Shown here: positions 1-9,800 of the stretch, piece by piece | How positions within the stretch are numbered: position 1 is the first letter of the stretch | How the letters are laid out: each line of letters opens with the position of its first letter | From: Kordia antarctica | GTDB taxonomy: Bacteria > Bacteroidota > Bacteroidia > Flavobacteriales > Flavobacteriaceae | Assembly (NCBI RefSeq): GCF_009901525.1 | Contig: NZ_CP019288.1 | Span: 4,617,501-4,681,500 of the forward strand | Direction of reading: 5' to 3' | Length of the DNA: 64,000 nt | Notes under the pieces: model-generated | What the model saw: the letters and a program-made list of their open reading frames with translations, nothing else | Database searches by the model: none | Told to the model about the DNA's origin: nothing | Position numbers and translations under genes: made by a program

Positions 1-247
1 AATTTTTGTTAAAAATAACTTACAATAAATATAGGGTTAATTATTGTAATTTAAAAGAAAAAACTTTAAATATTTTGTATTGACAAAAGTAAGGCGCATA
101 ACCAACTCATTAAATTTTATAACGAAACAGTCTGAATATATGTATGAAACAAGGTTTAGTTGCTTTTTGTTTCTTTCAAAAGAACATTTGCCAGATATGT
201 AGAATACTGAGTAGAATCGAAATGTAAATGTGATGTGTTTTAAATTA

Positions 248-2452
248 TTAAGAAAGAATATGCGAAATCTTTTTGTAGAAAACCTCAGGATCAAAAGGTT
301 TCGAAATTACTTCGTTAAAACCATCTTTTAAGAAATCATTTTTATTATCGTCTAGCGAAATTGCTGTCAACGCAATAATTGGCGTAGAAGCATCAAATTT
401 TCGAATCTCTTTAGTGGCTTCAATTCCGCTAATTCCTGGCATATGAATGTCCATTAAAATAAAGTCATAATGATTACTTCGAGCATAATCAATAGCTTGA
501 TAACCGTCGTCTGCAATATCGCAGGTCATATTTTGTTTTGCGATAATTTTCTTCGTAATGACTTGGTTTATTTTGTTGTCTTCAACGAGCAATACTTTAA
601 ATTGTCTGTTTTTAAGATCGGTTTTTTCTTCGCCTATAATTTCTGTATGACTTAGTGCTTCTTCTTCAACTTTATCTAAAGTAAGCGGAAAACGGAACGT
701 AGAACCTACGCCTAGTTTACTTTCGAGTTGAATGTTGCTATTCAGCAATTCCAACAAGCTTTTTACAATTGTTAATCCTAAACCAGTTCCACCATATTTA
801 CGGTTGATTTGCACAGAACCTTGCGAAAAACTATCAAAAATATTTTCTTGCATTGCTTTCGAAATCCCGATTCCATTATCTTTTATTTCAAACAAAATGG
901 CTTGTTGCGTATCGCTTTCTTCCGTAATTGTTGCAGAAATTTCTACAATTCCATCTTTTGTAAATTTTAAACCATTGCTAATCAAGTTGATAAATACTTG
1001 CGACATTTTTAGGTAATCGCCAATCAATTTATCAGGAATACCTTTATCAATACTTAAAATGATTTTATTATTGTTTTCTTTAGATGTTTGCGAGAGCGAA
1101 TTCACGACATCATTTAATACCTTTTTTAGATTTATTGGTGCTCTTTCAACCGCAAGTTTTCTAGCTTCAATTTTATTCACTTGAAGAATATCGTTGATAA
1201 ACGTCAATAAATAATCGCCCGAAAACTTCAAGGATTTTAAGTGTTCTTTTTGGCTCTCGCTAGGGTTTTCTTCTAACAATAAATGCGTCAAACCTGTTAC
1301 GGCGTATAGTGGCGTCCGCAGTTCGTGCGTTACCGTAGACAAGAATTGCGCTTTGGCTTTCATCGCTTTTTCCGCGTTGTCTTTTGCCAATTGCAATTCA
1401 GAGTTTTTCTTCAGTAATAAGTTGTTTGTTTTAACTTTAATTTGATTGTTTCGATAGAGAGAAATCGTCAATAATGAAATAATGATTAACAACGCCGAAC
1501 TTAATATAGACGTTAATTTGTTACGTTTTCCAACTTGAGTAGAATCGTCGTATTGACGTACTAATTCAGTAATGTGACGCTTTTGAAATTCATTGTCAAA
1601 ATTAGCTCTAGCTAGCGCAACACTTTGCAAACGCTCTATATTGTAGATAGAGTCTTTGATTTTAATGTATTCATTTTGAAATGTATATGCATTTTTCAAA
1701 TCATTCAAACCTGCATACATATCGCCAATAATTTGTGTGCTTTCAAGTTTTATAATCGGGAAATCATAGGAATTTGCAATTTGTAAAGCTATTTTGGCAT
1801 TTAGTTTTGCTTGTTCATATTGCTTGATATTTTTATACGCTTTCGCGAGATTCAAATGTACTTTGGCGCGTAAATACTTTGGCTGATACGGATCGTTTAT
1901 CGGTAATGAATTTTCAAAACTTTCAATAGCACGATTATTAATTCCTTGACTTAGATAGAATAAACCGCGATAATATTTTAATTTTTTGATATCATCCGTA
2001 GATTGATATTTTTCAAAAATAGCTTCTGCATCACTAAAATGCTTGTCAGCATTGCTGTATGAAGTGTTTCGAGTCGCGGTTAAGGCGCGTAAAACATAAT
2101 TATAACCGAGTCCAAGTGAATCTGGAATTTCTAATTGAATTTGTGCAGCTCTTTTTAAATAACTTTCTATTTCCGTTGGATTGAAACTTTTGTAGTTTTC
2201 TTCAATTCCTAATTCCGCACGAAGCATATAGACTTTTGCGGTGCTTTTTTTATCGTTAATACTATCCGATAAGTCCAAAATAGTCACTAGCTTTTCTAAT
2301 GCGTGACTCATTTTAGCTTTATTTTTAAACTCATAGAAGTCCACAAAAGTGCGCTCTATACTGTCCTTGATGATATCGTTAGATTGAGCTTGGGACAATA
2401 CGGAGAATAAAGCAAACCAAAAATATAAAATGTGTTTTACTTTACACACCAT
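248..2452 (-). CDS. TPR-containing hybrid sensor histidine kinase with receiver domain
   Basis: This is a 734-aa membrane-bound phosphorelay kinase. A signal peptide (residues 1-23) leads a periplasmic TPR-like helical region (about 40-300), followed by one membrane helix (about 314-332) and a short coiled coil. The HisKA H-box is THELRTP with phospho-acceptor His376. The HATPase carries an N-box (INLISNG), a G1 box (DNGIGI) and a G2 box (GGTGLGL). A C-terminal receiver (about 618-734) has acceptor Asp668 in LMDIHMP. There is no DNA-binding output domain, so signal must leave through another protein. The ATG start gives a good signal peptide. It lies 26 bp downstream of gap on the same strand and could be co-transcribed with it. 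It is a paralogue of the kinases at 38740 and 40943. The ligand is unknown. Confidence 0.93.
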   Translation of the reverse strand: MVCKVKHILYFWFALFSVLSQAQSNDIIKDSIERTFVDFYEFKNKAKMSHALEKLVTILDLSDSINDKKSTAKVYMLRAELGIEENYKSFNPTEIESYLKRAAQIQLEIPDSLGLGYNYVLRALTATRNTSYSNADKHFSDAEAIFEKYQSTDDIKKLKYYRGLFYLSQGINNRAIESFENSLPINDPYQPKYLRAKVHLNLAKAYKNIKQYEQAKLNAKIALQIANSYDFPIIKLESTQIIGDMYAGLNDLKNAYTFQNEYIKIKDSIYNIERLQSVALARANFDNEFQKRHITELVRQYDDSTQVGKRNKLTSILSSALLIIISLLTISLYRNNQIKVKTNNLLLKKNSELQLAKDNAEKAMKAKAQFLSTVTHELRTPLYAVTGLTHLLLEENPSESQKEHLKSLKFSGDYLLTFINDILQVNKIEARKLAVERAPINLKKVLNDVVNSLSQTSKENNNKIILSIDKGIPDKLIGDYLKMSQVFINLISNGLKFTKDGIVEISATITEESDTQQAILFEIKDNGIGISKAMQENIFDSFSQGSVQINRKYGGTGLGLTIVKSLLELLNSNIQLESKLGVGSTFRFPLTLDKVEEEALSHTEIIGEEKTDLKNRQFKVLLVEDNKINQVITKKIIAKQNMTCDIADDGYQAIDYARSNHYDFILMDIHMPGISGIEATKEIRKFDASTPIIALTAISLDDNKNDFLKDGFNEVISKPFDPEVFYKKISHILS

Positions 2453-2478
2453 GAAGTGTTGAATTTATTCAAAAATAC

Positions 2479-3474
2479 TTATTTATTTGAAATATATAGG
2501 ATTAAATCAATTAATCTATGAGAATAGCCGATTTCATTGTCGTACCAACCGATGATTTTCACCATTTTCCCGATTACAGACGTCATTAACGAATCAAATG
2601 TACAGGAATATGGGTTGCCAATTACGTCTACAGAAACAATTGGATCTTCCGTGTATGAAAGAATTCCCTTCAAATTTGTTTCCGATGCTTTTTTGAAAGC
2701 GGCATTAATTTCGGCAATTGATGTTTCTTTTTTCACGTTAAACGTGATATCTGTCAAAGAACCATCTGGAACAGGAACACGAATTCCACAACCGCCAATT
2801 ACATCAGAAAACTCAGGGAATATTTTTGTCAATGCTTTTGCAGCTCCAGTTGTTGTTGGAACAATACTTTGACTCGCGCCACGCGCACGACGTAAATCAC
2901 GATGCGGTTGATCGTGTAAACTTTGATCTGTTGTATACGAATGAATTGTAGTAATATATGCTTGTTCAATGCCGCACAACTCATTTATCACTTTAATCAT
3001 TGGTGCTGCATTATTTGTCGTACACGAAGCATTTGAAATGATCGTTTCCGAACCATCCAAAATATGTTCGTTCACACCTAAAACTACCATTTTTATCTCT
3101 TCATCTTGCGGCGGAACAGCAAGAATTACTTTTTTTGCTCCATTTATAATATGATGATTTAAAAGCGTTTGCGTTTTAAATTTCCCGGTCGCTTCTACTA
3201 CAAAATCTACATTGTATGGTTTCCAATTTAGTTGTGTAATGTCTGAAATATTCGTGACAGGAAACGGTTTTCCATCAACTAAAATATCAGTTTTGGTATG
3301 TTTCACTTCTTGTTGTAAAACACCGTGAATACTATCATATTTTAATAAATGACTTAATGTTCGAGTGTCGGCTAAATCATTAATCACAACAACTTCAATC
3401 GTTGGATGATCTATTAATAAGCGAAAGAAGTTTCGACCAATTCTTCCAAAACCATTAATGGCAACTCTAATCAT
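2479..3474 (-). CDS. gap: Type I glyceraldehyde-3-phosphate dehydrogenase
   Basis: This 331-aa enzyme catalyses the NAD(P)-dependent, phosphate-requiring oxidation of glyceraldehyde-3-phosphate in glycolysis, in the cytoplasm. The Rossmann motif INGFGRIGR is at residues 7-15. The catalytic Cys151 lies in SNASCTTN, the partner His in TTIHSYT, and the conserved WYDNEIGYS is near the C-terminus. The length is normal for the family (about 330). The ATG start places the NAD-binding strand at the N-terminus as expected. The -10-like box at 3497-3504 fits a short leader. Flavobacteria often carry several gap paralogues, and the cofactor preference of this one cannot be read from sequence alone. Confidence 0.96.
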   Translation of the reverse strand: MIRVAINGFGRIGRNFFRLLIDHPTIEVVVINDLADTRTLSHLLKYDSIHGVLQQEVKHTKTDILVDGKPFPVTNISDITQLNWKPYNVDFVVEATGKFKTQTLLNHHIINGAKKVILAVPPQDEEIKMVVLGVNEHILDGSETIISNASCTTNNAAPMIKVINELCGIEQAYITTIHSYTTDQSLHDQPHRDLRRARGASQSIVPTTTGAAKALTKIFPEFSDVIGGCGIRVPVPDGSLTDITFNVKKETSIAEINAAFKKASETNLKGILSYTEDPIVSVDVIGNPYSCTFDSLMTSVIGKMVKIIGWYDNEIGYSHRLIDLILYISNK

Positions 3475-3496
3475 GCGGGTTTTTATTTGAGTAGCA

Positions 3497-3504
3497 CAAA
3501 ATTA
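3497..3504 (-). promoter_or_regulatory. Candidate Bacteroidota -7 box for gap
   Basis: Read on the minus strand this is TAATTTTG, an exact match to the Bacteroidota -7 consensus TAnnTTTG, about 22 bp upstream of the gap start codon. I see no good TTG -33 element at the usual distance, so the call is tentative. Confidence 0.4.
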
Positions 3505-3784
3505 CGATTTTTTTGTTTGAAATAGACACGTTAAATTGTTGGACTTATCTAGCTATTTAATATTCAAAGAAGTAACTTATTCTATATTTGGATTTGATTA
3601 AAATTTAAGTATGTAATTTTCACCATATTTAGCAAACAGGTAAAATTACTTGTCGTGAAATATGTTACTTTCTCTACATTTACAGTATTCAAGAAGAGAG
3701 AAGATTCTTTTTAAATGTACTTTAAATAATTCACTAACTTACCCAGTTGCTCATCAACAATTGAGTGACTCTAAAACTTAAATT

Positions 3785-4468
3785 ATGGCATCAACGGACT
3801 CAATTACTGATTCAATCACAACATGGAACAACATGAGATTGAAAAATCTTGAAGAAATTAAAAATTTATTTACAAACACTGGTAATCACTTTTCATTATC
3901 CTTAGGAAATACAAGTATCTGTTCTCATAAATTACATGTATATTTTGCTTATAGCGATGGAGCACTTCAATTCTATGCGATTCCAAGCGATTCTGATGAA
4001 AGAAATAAAGAAAGACCTGTTGAAGATTTAGCATTATTTTCAATTCCATTATCAACACAAATGACTAAAATTTTATCTGAAAACCCTGCGGATGAAAAAT
4101 ATATCGATTGGATTAATAATTGGTGCAATGATTCCATAAGAAATAATTGGTTAGATAACGTTTCTAAAAATGGAAATGTTATACAAGCTTTTGTAATTAA
4201 CACTGCGGATTTTATGATGAATACTACTCATAAATGTTACTTAGCATTACGACCTACTAGTGAAAACGAAAATATATATATGATTGATTTAGTAGTCGAA
4301 AATACAAAAACTAATGACATTTTAAATGCTGGATCAGGTGAAACAGAAGGTGGTATAGAACCACAATTTAGAGACATGGCAAGACCAGTTCCACCATTTG
4401 GACAAGAAGGACATCTTTCTACCGAAGCTACTAATTTTGGTCTATTAGGATCACTAGGAATTAACTAA
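3785..4468 (+). CDS. Hypothetical protein, first gene of a two-component cassette
   Basis: I do not recognise this 227-aa protein. It has no signal peptide or membrane helix, so it is probably cytoplasmic. It is rich in Asn, Ser and Thr. The last 40 residues look disordered and contain a Gly/Pro-rich stretch (GGIEPQFRDMARPVPPFG). Its TAA stop shares one base with the ATG of the next gene (TAATG), which implies translational coupling to the membrane protein, kinase and regulator that follow. A role as effector, sensor ligand or target of that system is inference only. About 310 bp of upstream DNA free of genes should contain the cassette promoter. Confidence 0.75.
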   Translation: MASTDSITDSITTWNNMRLKNLEEIKNLFTNTGNHFSLSLGNTSICSHKLHVYFAYSDGALQFYAIPSDSDERNKERPVEDLALFSIPLSTQMTKILSENPADEKYIDWINNWCNDSIRNNWLDNVSKNGNVIQAFVINTADFMMNTTHKCYLALRPTSENENIYMIDLVVENTKTNDILNAGSGETEGGIEPQFRDMARPVPPFGQEGHLSTEATNFGLLGSLGIN

Positions 4469-5124
4469 TGAGTTTAAACACACTTTTTGAAATCCTTACC
4501 TATCTTTCTCCACTCGTACTTTTTATAGGTGCGAGTGTAGGAATATATTATTATAAAAATTTAGACACGATTACGAAGTTGTTATTGTTTTTCTTAATTG
4601 GAAGTTTGGCAATAGATGTATCTTCTCGTATATTAAGTGAACTTTTCAAAAATAATTTGATCTTATATTTTATACTAAGCTTATTAGAACTTATTGTTTT
4701 TTTAAAATTATATCATTTTCTGTCTAAAAATAAAAAACTGGTTTGGACGTTGGGAATTATTGGCGTGTTATATACACTTACAGAATCAATATATCTCAAT
4801 GCAAACAATGTAGCGCTTTTTCAACCGTATGCAAAAGCGTTAACTCCTTTATTAATAGTAATTATGGCGTTGGTTTATTTTTTCGAATTAATTCGAGATG
4901 AAGAAAAACTATACAAAGGAGAAGCACATTATTTATCATTAAACAGTATAATTTTATGCTTTTTTGCATTAGAATTTTTATTTCTATTGCCCATAAATTT
5001 TTTAATCAATGAAGGATCTTATTTGGCTGTTTATGTGTTGATGGCACATGTTTTAGTACTCGTTTTATTTTATTCCTACCTAACTTATTTCATATGGAAA
5101 CATGGCAGAAACCAGAAACAATAA
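4468..5124 (+). CDS. Polytopic membrane protein of unknown function
   Basis: This 218-aa, very hydrophobic protein has about six or seven predicted membrane helices spread along its length and only short charged loops (for example RDEEKLYKGE around residue 150). No catalytic motif is visible. It overlaps the previous gene by one base and the following histidine kinase by 31 bp. It is therefore a genuine operon member and a plausible sensory or scaffold partner for the kinase, which itself has only one N-terminal membrane helix. It could alternatively be an unrecognised transporter fragment, but nothing in the sequence supports that. Confidence 0.8.
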   Translation: MSLNTLFEILTYLSPLVLFIGASVGIYYYKNLDTITKLLLFFLIGSLAIDVSSRILSELFKNNLILYFILSLLELIVFLKLYHFLSKNKKLVWTLGIIGVLYTLTESIYLNANNVALFQPYAKALTPLLIVIMALVYFFELIRDEEKLYKGEAHYLSLNSIILCFFALEFLFLLPINFLINEGSYLAVYVLMAHVLVLVLFYSYLTYFIWKHGRNQKQ

Positions 5125-5846
5125 TTCTTTGGATTATTATTGTCGGATTATTTTTAGTGGTTCTTTTAACAACAATCATTTTCTTGGTGCGTGCGATATT
5201 TAAGAAGATAATTAAAGCGAAAGAAAATGAAGCGCGTACACAATTGGCGTATCAACAAAACTTATTAGAAACAACTATTAAAACACAAGAAATTGAACGT
5301 CATCGCATTGCTGCCGATATTCATGATGGATTAATTGGAAAATTGACAGCTATAAAAATGCAGCAAGAAATTAATCAGCAAGATCAGAAAACCATTGATG
5401 CGCTTCATGAAAGTATCAACATTGCTCGCAGAATTTCACACGATTTAAGTCCGCCATTAATTGAATATACAAAGCTTCCAGAATTAATTAAAGAGATATT
5501 ATATCCTTGGGAACAACATCTTTTAATAACGGCTATCTATGATATTCGACAAGAAACCAACGATACAGATGATTTCAAAGTGCAAATCACACGGATCATT
5601 CAAGAAATAATTACCAACATTATAAAACATGCAAATGCTACGCAAGCAGTAGTACATTTGAAGCAGACAAAAAACTATATGGCGTTACTAATCAGTGACA
5701 ATGGAAACGGCTACGATGTGGAAAAAAATAGCAAAGGTTTAGGAACCAAAAACATAGAAACGCGCGTACAATACTTAAAAGGAATTTACAAAGTAACATC
5801 GGAACTCAAAAAAGGAACGACGAACCTATTTCTATTCAAAAACTAA
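5094..5846 (+). CDS. NarL/DegS-type sensor histidine kinase (HisKA_3)
   Basis: This 250-aa kinase has one N-terminal membrane helix (about 10-33) and a coiled coil. The dimerisation/phospho-acceptor region is of the HisKA_3 type, with His77 in AADIHDGL. A C-terminal HATPase follows (N-box EIITNIIKHA, G1 DNGNGYD, G2 GLGTKNI). There is no extracytoplasmic sensor domain, so sensing probably depends on the adjacent membrane protein. The start overlaps that gene by 31 bp. The response regulator begins 4 bp after the stop, making a cognate pair. The short form without PAS or TPR domains is common in Bacteroidota. Confidence 0.93.
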   Translation: METWQKPETIILWIIIVGLFLVVLLTTIIFLVRAIFKKIIKAKENEARTQLAYQQNLLETTIKTQEIERHRIAADIHDGLIGKLTAIKMQQEINQQDQKTIDALHESINIARRISHDLSPPLIEYTKLPELIKEILYPWEQHLLITAIYDIRQETNDTDDFKVQITRIIQEIITNIIKHANATQAVVHLKQTKNYMALLISDNGNGYDVEKNSKGLGTKNIETRVQYLKGIYKVTSELKKGTTNLFLFKN

Positions 5847-5850
5847 TAAA

Positions 5851-6528
5851 ATGAAAGATATCATAACAATTACTTTGGTAGATGATGACGCGTTAATTGT
5901 GTCGCTTTTGCAAGATTTTTTAGGAAATCAAGAAAATATAGAAATTTGTTACACAGCAGATAGCGGAGAAATGTTGATGGAAAAACTAGCAACAGAAAGT
6001 GCGTTACCCGATATTATGATTCTCGATTTAAACATGAAAGGAATCAACGGCGTAGAAGTAACTGAGTTTCTAAAACAAAACTATCCAAGTATAAAAGTCA
6101 TACTAATGACATCGCATTACAAACGTTCTTTTATGGGATTCATGCTAAAAACAGGCGTTTCGGCGTTCATTCCAAAAGGAATATCTCCAGTACAATTATT
6201 AGAAATTATCAGAGAAATCTACGACAAAGGATTTTACTTTATGGACGATCAATTAGGAGTTTTGCGCGAACAAATATCTCACAAAAGTCCGAAACCAACA
6301 TTAATTGAAAAAAACAAACTCACCGAAAGAGAAATAGAAGTTTTAAAATTGATTTGTTTCCAAAAAACCGCCAAAGAAATAGGCGAGAAGCTCTTCATCA
6401 CACCACGAACTGTGGAAGGACATAAAAGCAATCTCTTCATAAAAACGGAAGCTAGAAACATTGCAGGATTGGTTATTTACGCAATTCAAAATGATTATAT
6501 AGAACCGAATGAAATTCCGCTTATCTAG
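5851..6528 (+). CDS. LuxR/NarL-family response regulator
   Basis: This 225-aa cytoplasmic transcription factor has an N-terminal receiver (about 1-125) with acidic pocket DDD (11-13) and acceptor Asp59 in ILDLNMKG. A C-terminal LuxR-type helix-turn-helix (about 155-215) contains LTEREIEVLKLI and TPRTVEGHKSN. It is placed 4 bp after the HisKA_3 kinase, which is its expected phosphodonor. The targets are unknown; autoregulation of the cassette beginning at 3785 is possible but not shown. Confidence 0.95.
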   Translation: MKDIITITLVDDDALIVSLLQDFLGNQENIEICYTADSGEMLMEKLATESALPDIMILDLNMKGINGVEVTEFLKQNYPSIKVILMTSHYKRSFMGFMLKTGVSAFIPKGISPVQLLEIIREIYDKGFYFMDDQLGVLREQISHKSPKPTLIEKNKLTEREIEVLKLICFQKTAKEIGEKLFITPRTVEGHKSNLFIKTEARNIAGLVIYAIQNDYIEPNEIPLI

Positions 6529-6851
6529 ACTTTTTTGAAATTATAAATGTTGAATGCTAAATTTTAAATGTAAAAGTTTGTTGTAGAGCGTCTTTGCGAA
6601 CAGAGTGAAGTAATCTGTTTCTTTAAAAGTTAGAATACTATATAAATCACAAACCGTCAGTTCGAGTGACAAATCTGTGATTTGGTGTATCGAGAACAGT
6701 TTTGAAAACGAGTATTTCTCGATACAATTTTTCTTCATTTCATTGCGAAAAACCACTCGAAAAGACGTTTTGAGTACTAAAAAATAATTTGTGAATTCGT
6801 GGCAAATCTTTCAATAATTAAACCTCGTACATTGAGCTTGTCGAAATGTAA
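6529..6851. repeat. Gene-free spacer built from dispersed repeats
   Basis: I see no convincing gene here. The stretch 6713-6770 recurs in inverted orientation at 43315-43372. Its end (ACTCGAAAAGACGTTTTGAG, 6754-6773) recurs in direct orientation near 10854-10873. The stretch around 6587-6615 belongs to the family that contains GAAGCAATCTGTTT elsewhere (10890, 25917, 26582). The spacer lies between convergent genes and resembles other repeat-filled intergenic regions of this window. Confidence 0.6.
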
Positions 6852-9800
6852 TCAACTAATTTCTTTCATAATTTTCTCCATCACCTTTGTCAATTGCTCG
6901 TCCAAAATTCCTAATCTACTTGCTTCTTTTAGGCTGATAAGTCGTTCTTCTTTATTTCCAGTAAGTTTATTCTCTTCTTTAAAATAAGATGCATATTGAA
7001 AAGAAGCGAGTTTTATAATCGCTTTTTGTCTTGAATTCATTTTTTCTTCATCAAAATTCTCTAAACCAGCAAACTTACTCACGATAACACAAAGTACTTT
7101 TTTCTCGGAACCTGCTGCAATATTATTCATCGTATTAATGACTTCTTGATCTAGAATATAATCAGAGCCAAAAAAATTAATCGACAACATAAAAATCACC
7201 AAATCACTTTCTTCCAATTCCTTTTGAATCTGATCGTGCCATTTGCCAATTGTAATATCTTCACAACTCCAATTATCGGCAACATCAAAGATTTTTAGCA
7301 TGTTTAAATGCTTTCGCAATTCGTCTTTATATTCCACATCTTTTCGGGAATACGAAATAAATATCTTTTTCATTTTTTTAATGTTTGGATTGTCAGTAAA
7401 ATTGCGGTATTTATAACTGCGTTGTGTTCTTCCTGCGGTTTTATCTAAATAGAATTTTGTTAATTTTTCACTCTTTTCATCTTCTTTAGAATGCAGTTTT
7501 TCTTCTTCTTTCAATGGAAATGAATTAATACTTTCGTGCGTTTTCTTAGAATTGTCTAACGTTTTGTAATGAACAAAATGAGTTCCATCTACCGAAAGGT
7601 ATAAATCTTTAGGTTTAGTTAATTTTTTAAACTCTTCTTTATAATGATTGTTTAAAAGTTTATTGGCTTCAAGTTTCTCAGAATGAATGTTTTGTTTTAA
7701 ATCATTTTCTACTTCCTCTTCACTAAATCTATTTATTGTCTTGTTCCAATACAAATACAAAATCTCTCTAAATATCTTCTGAATACAATCGTTCAATTCA
7801 GGATCTTTTATTTTTCTTGGTTTAATAGAAACAGAAATCGTCAGTTTAGAAAAGTCTAACTGAATCCAAACTTTAAACTGATCATTTATGGTAAAAATCA
7901 ACTGGTCGCGCCAATAGTGTTTCTTATCAGGATTTTGCCCATAATGACATATCAATTGATTGATCAATCCAAACGGAATAAAACGTTCAAACTTTAATAC
8001 AAATGTAGGTTTATTAAAGTCAAACTTTAACAAATCATAAATCTCTGTATCATCAGAAGTCAAGGGTAAATAGTTGGGGATAATGTATTCTTCATTAATT
8101 GTATCGTGAAACAACACTTTCTCATTCAATAACAAACGGCGTATTTTTGAATCAACTTTTAAAACATCAAATTCAGTATTTGTTAGTTTTCCTTTTTTAT
8201 TTTGGATGCTTTTTTTAGATAAAATAGTCTTGTGAATATGTTTCACAATTGCAGCAGGATTTAGCCAAGCGACATCATTTAATTCATCATCATTCTTATA
8301 ATACAATAACAAACCTTTACGTGCCAATTGTTCCAAATCTTCTTTTAAAAATGTAATTTTTTTAATTTCAGAAAGTTTTTTACGTTCAAATTGTTTACTA
8401 ATTTCTGTTAAAGTTACATGCTTTTCTTTTTGTTTATTCTTTAAAATATAATGTAAAAACTCAGGAAACCATTCAGGAACTTTTCTTTCTTTTTCCTCTT
8501 TTTTAGAAGATTGTTTTTCAACAACATCCCAAAACGTAGCTGTCAAATGGTTTAAAGCAGCAGTGTTTCGAGTGGTTTTATGATTTATATTTAATGAAAC
8601 ATGAAATTCATCAATTACATTATTTAGATCAAAGGTTTCATTCCAATTATTTTTCAAAGGATGTTTATCTGCGTGGGTTTGTACCAACAATAGCGGATCA
8701 ATATAAGTTTTAAGCGAATCATATCTTTTCAAAAAAGAATATTGCAATTGTGCCAACCAATACATTCTATTGTAATTTCGTGTGCTCAATTCGTTGCTAT
8801 CTTTTTCTAATAATTTATTAGCATCACTTTTTGGATTCCATACCAGCATATTAACTGCTTCTTGCGTAAAAAATGCTTGATAAATACCATGATAATAATC
8901 TTGTCCACCAAAATCATAAAAAATAGCTTTCGGAAGTTTAAAGTTGATTTTTTTTCGCGATTGAATTACAGACAACACATGCGTACTTCGATTACTTTTT
9001 CGAAAACTTTTGGTACGGATATATTGAAGCAATGTAGATTTCCCAGAAGCATGATTTCCTAACAGCATTACTTTTACTGGAAGTTGTATAAGCTCTGTGT
9101 TTTCTTCTAATTTATAGAGTTCATTTTTGATAGTGTCTAAATGATTTTCACCTTCTTTTAAAACTAAATTTTGTTCTTCAATAAAAGGATTATTATGGAT
9201 TCTTAAATAGCGTAACGCTTGAAGATTTAAAATTTGTTTTAAAAGATAAATGTTGGAAATTTGATTATCTGAAAGATATAATTTAGTAAGATTGGTTAGT
9301 TTCTCTATGTTTTCAATGTTGGAAATTTTATTAGATGAAATATCTAATTGCCTAAGATTAGTTAGTTTCTCAATGTTTTCAATGTTGGAAATTTGATTAT
9401 TGTAAATACTTAATTGAGTAAGTTTCGTTAGTTTTTCAAGGTTCTCAATTTTGGAAATTTGATTATTGTAAATATCTAATTGAGTAAGATTCGATAGTTT
9501 TTCAATGTTTTCAATTTTAGTAATTTGATTAAATGAAATATCTAATTGAGAAATGTTAGTTAGTTTTTCAAGGTTTTCAATTTTAGTAATTTGATTTCCC
9601 CAAATACTAAGTTTAGAAAGATTAGTTAATTTCTCAATGTTTTCAATTTTCGAGATTTGATTCATTGAAATATATAATTCATTAAGATTGGTTAGTTTAT
9701 CAATGTTTTCAATTTTGGAAATTTGATTCCCTGTAATATATAATTCAGTAAGATTGGTTAGTTTCTCAATGTTTTCAATTTTGGTAATTTTATTACTTGC

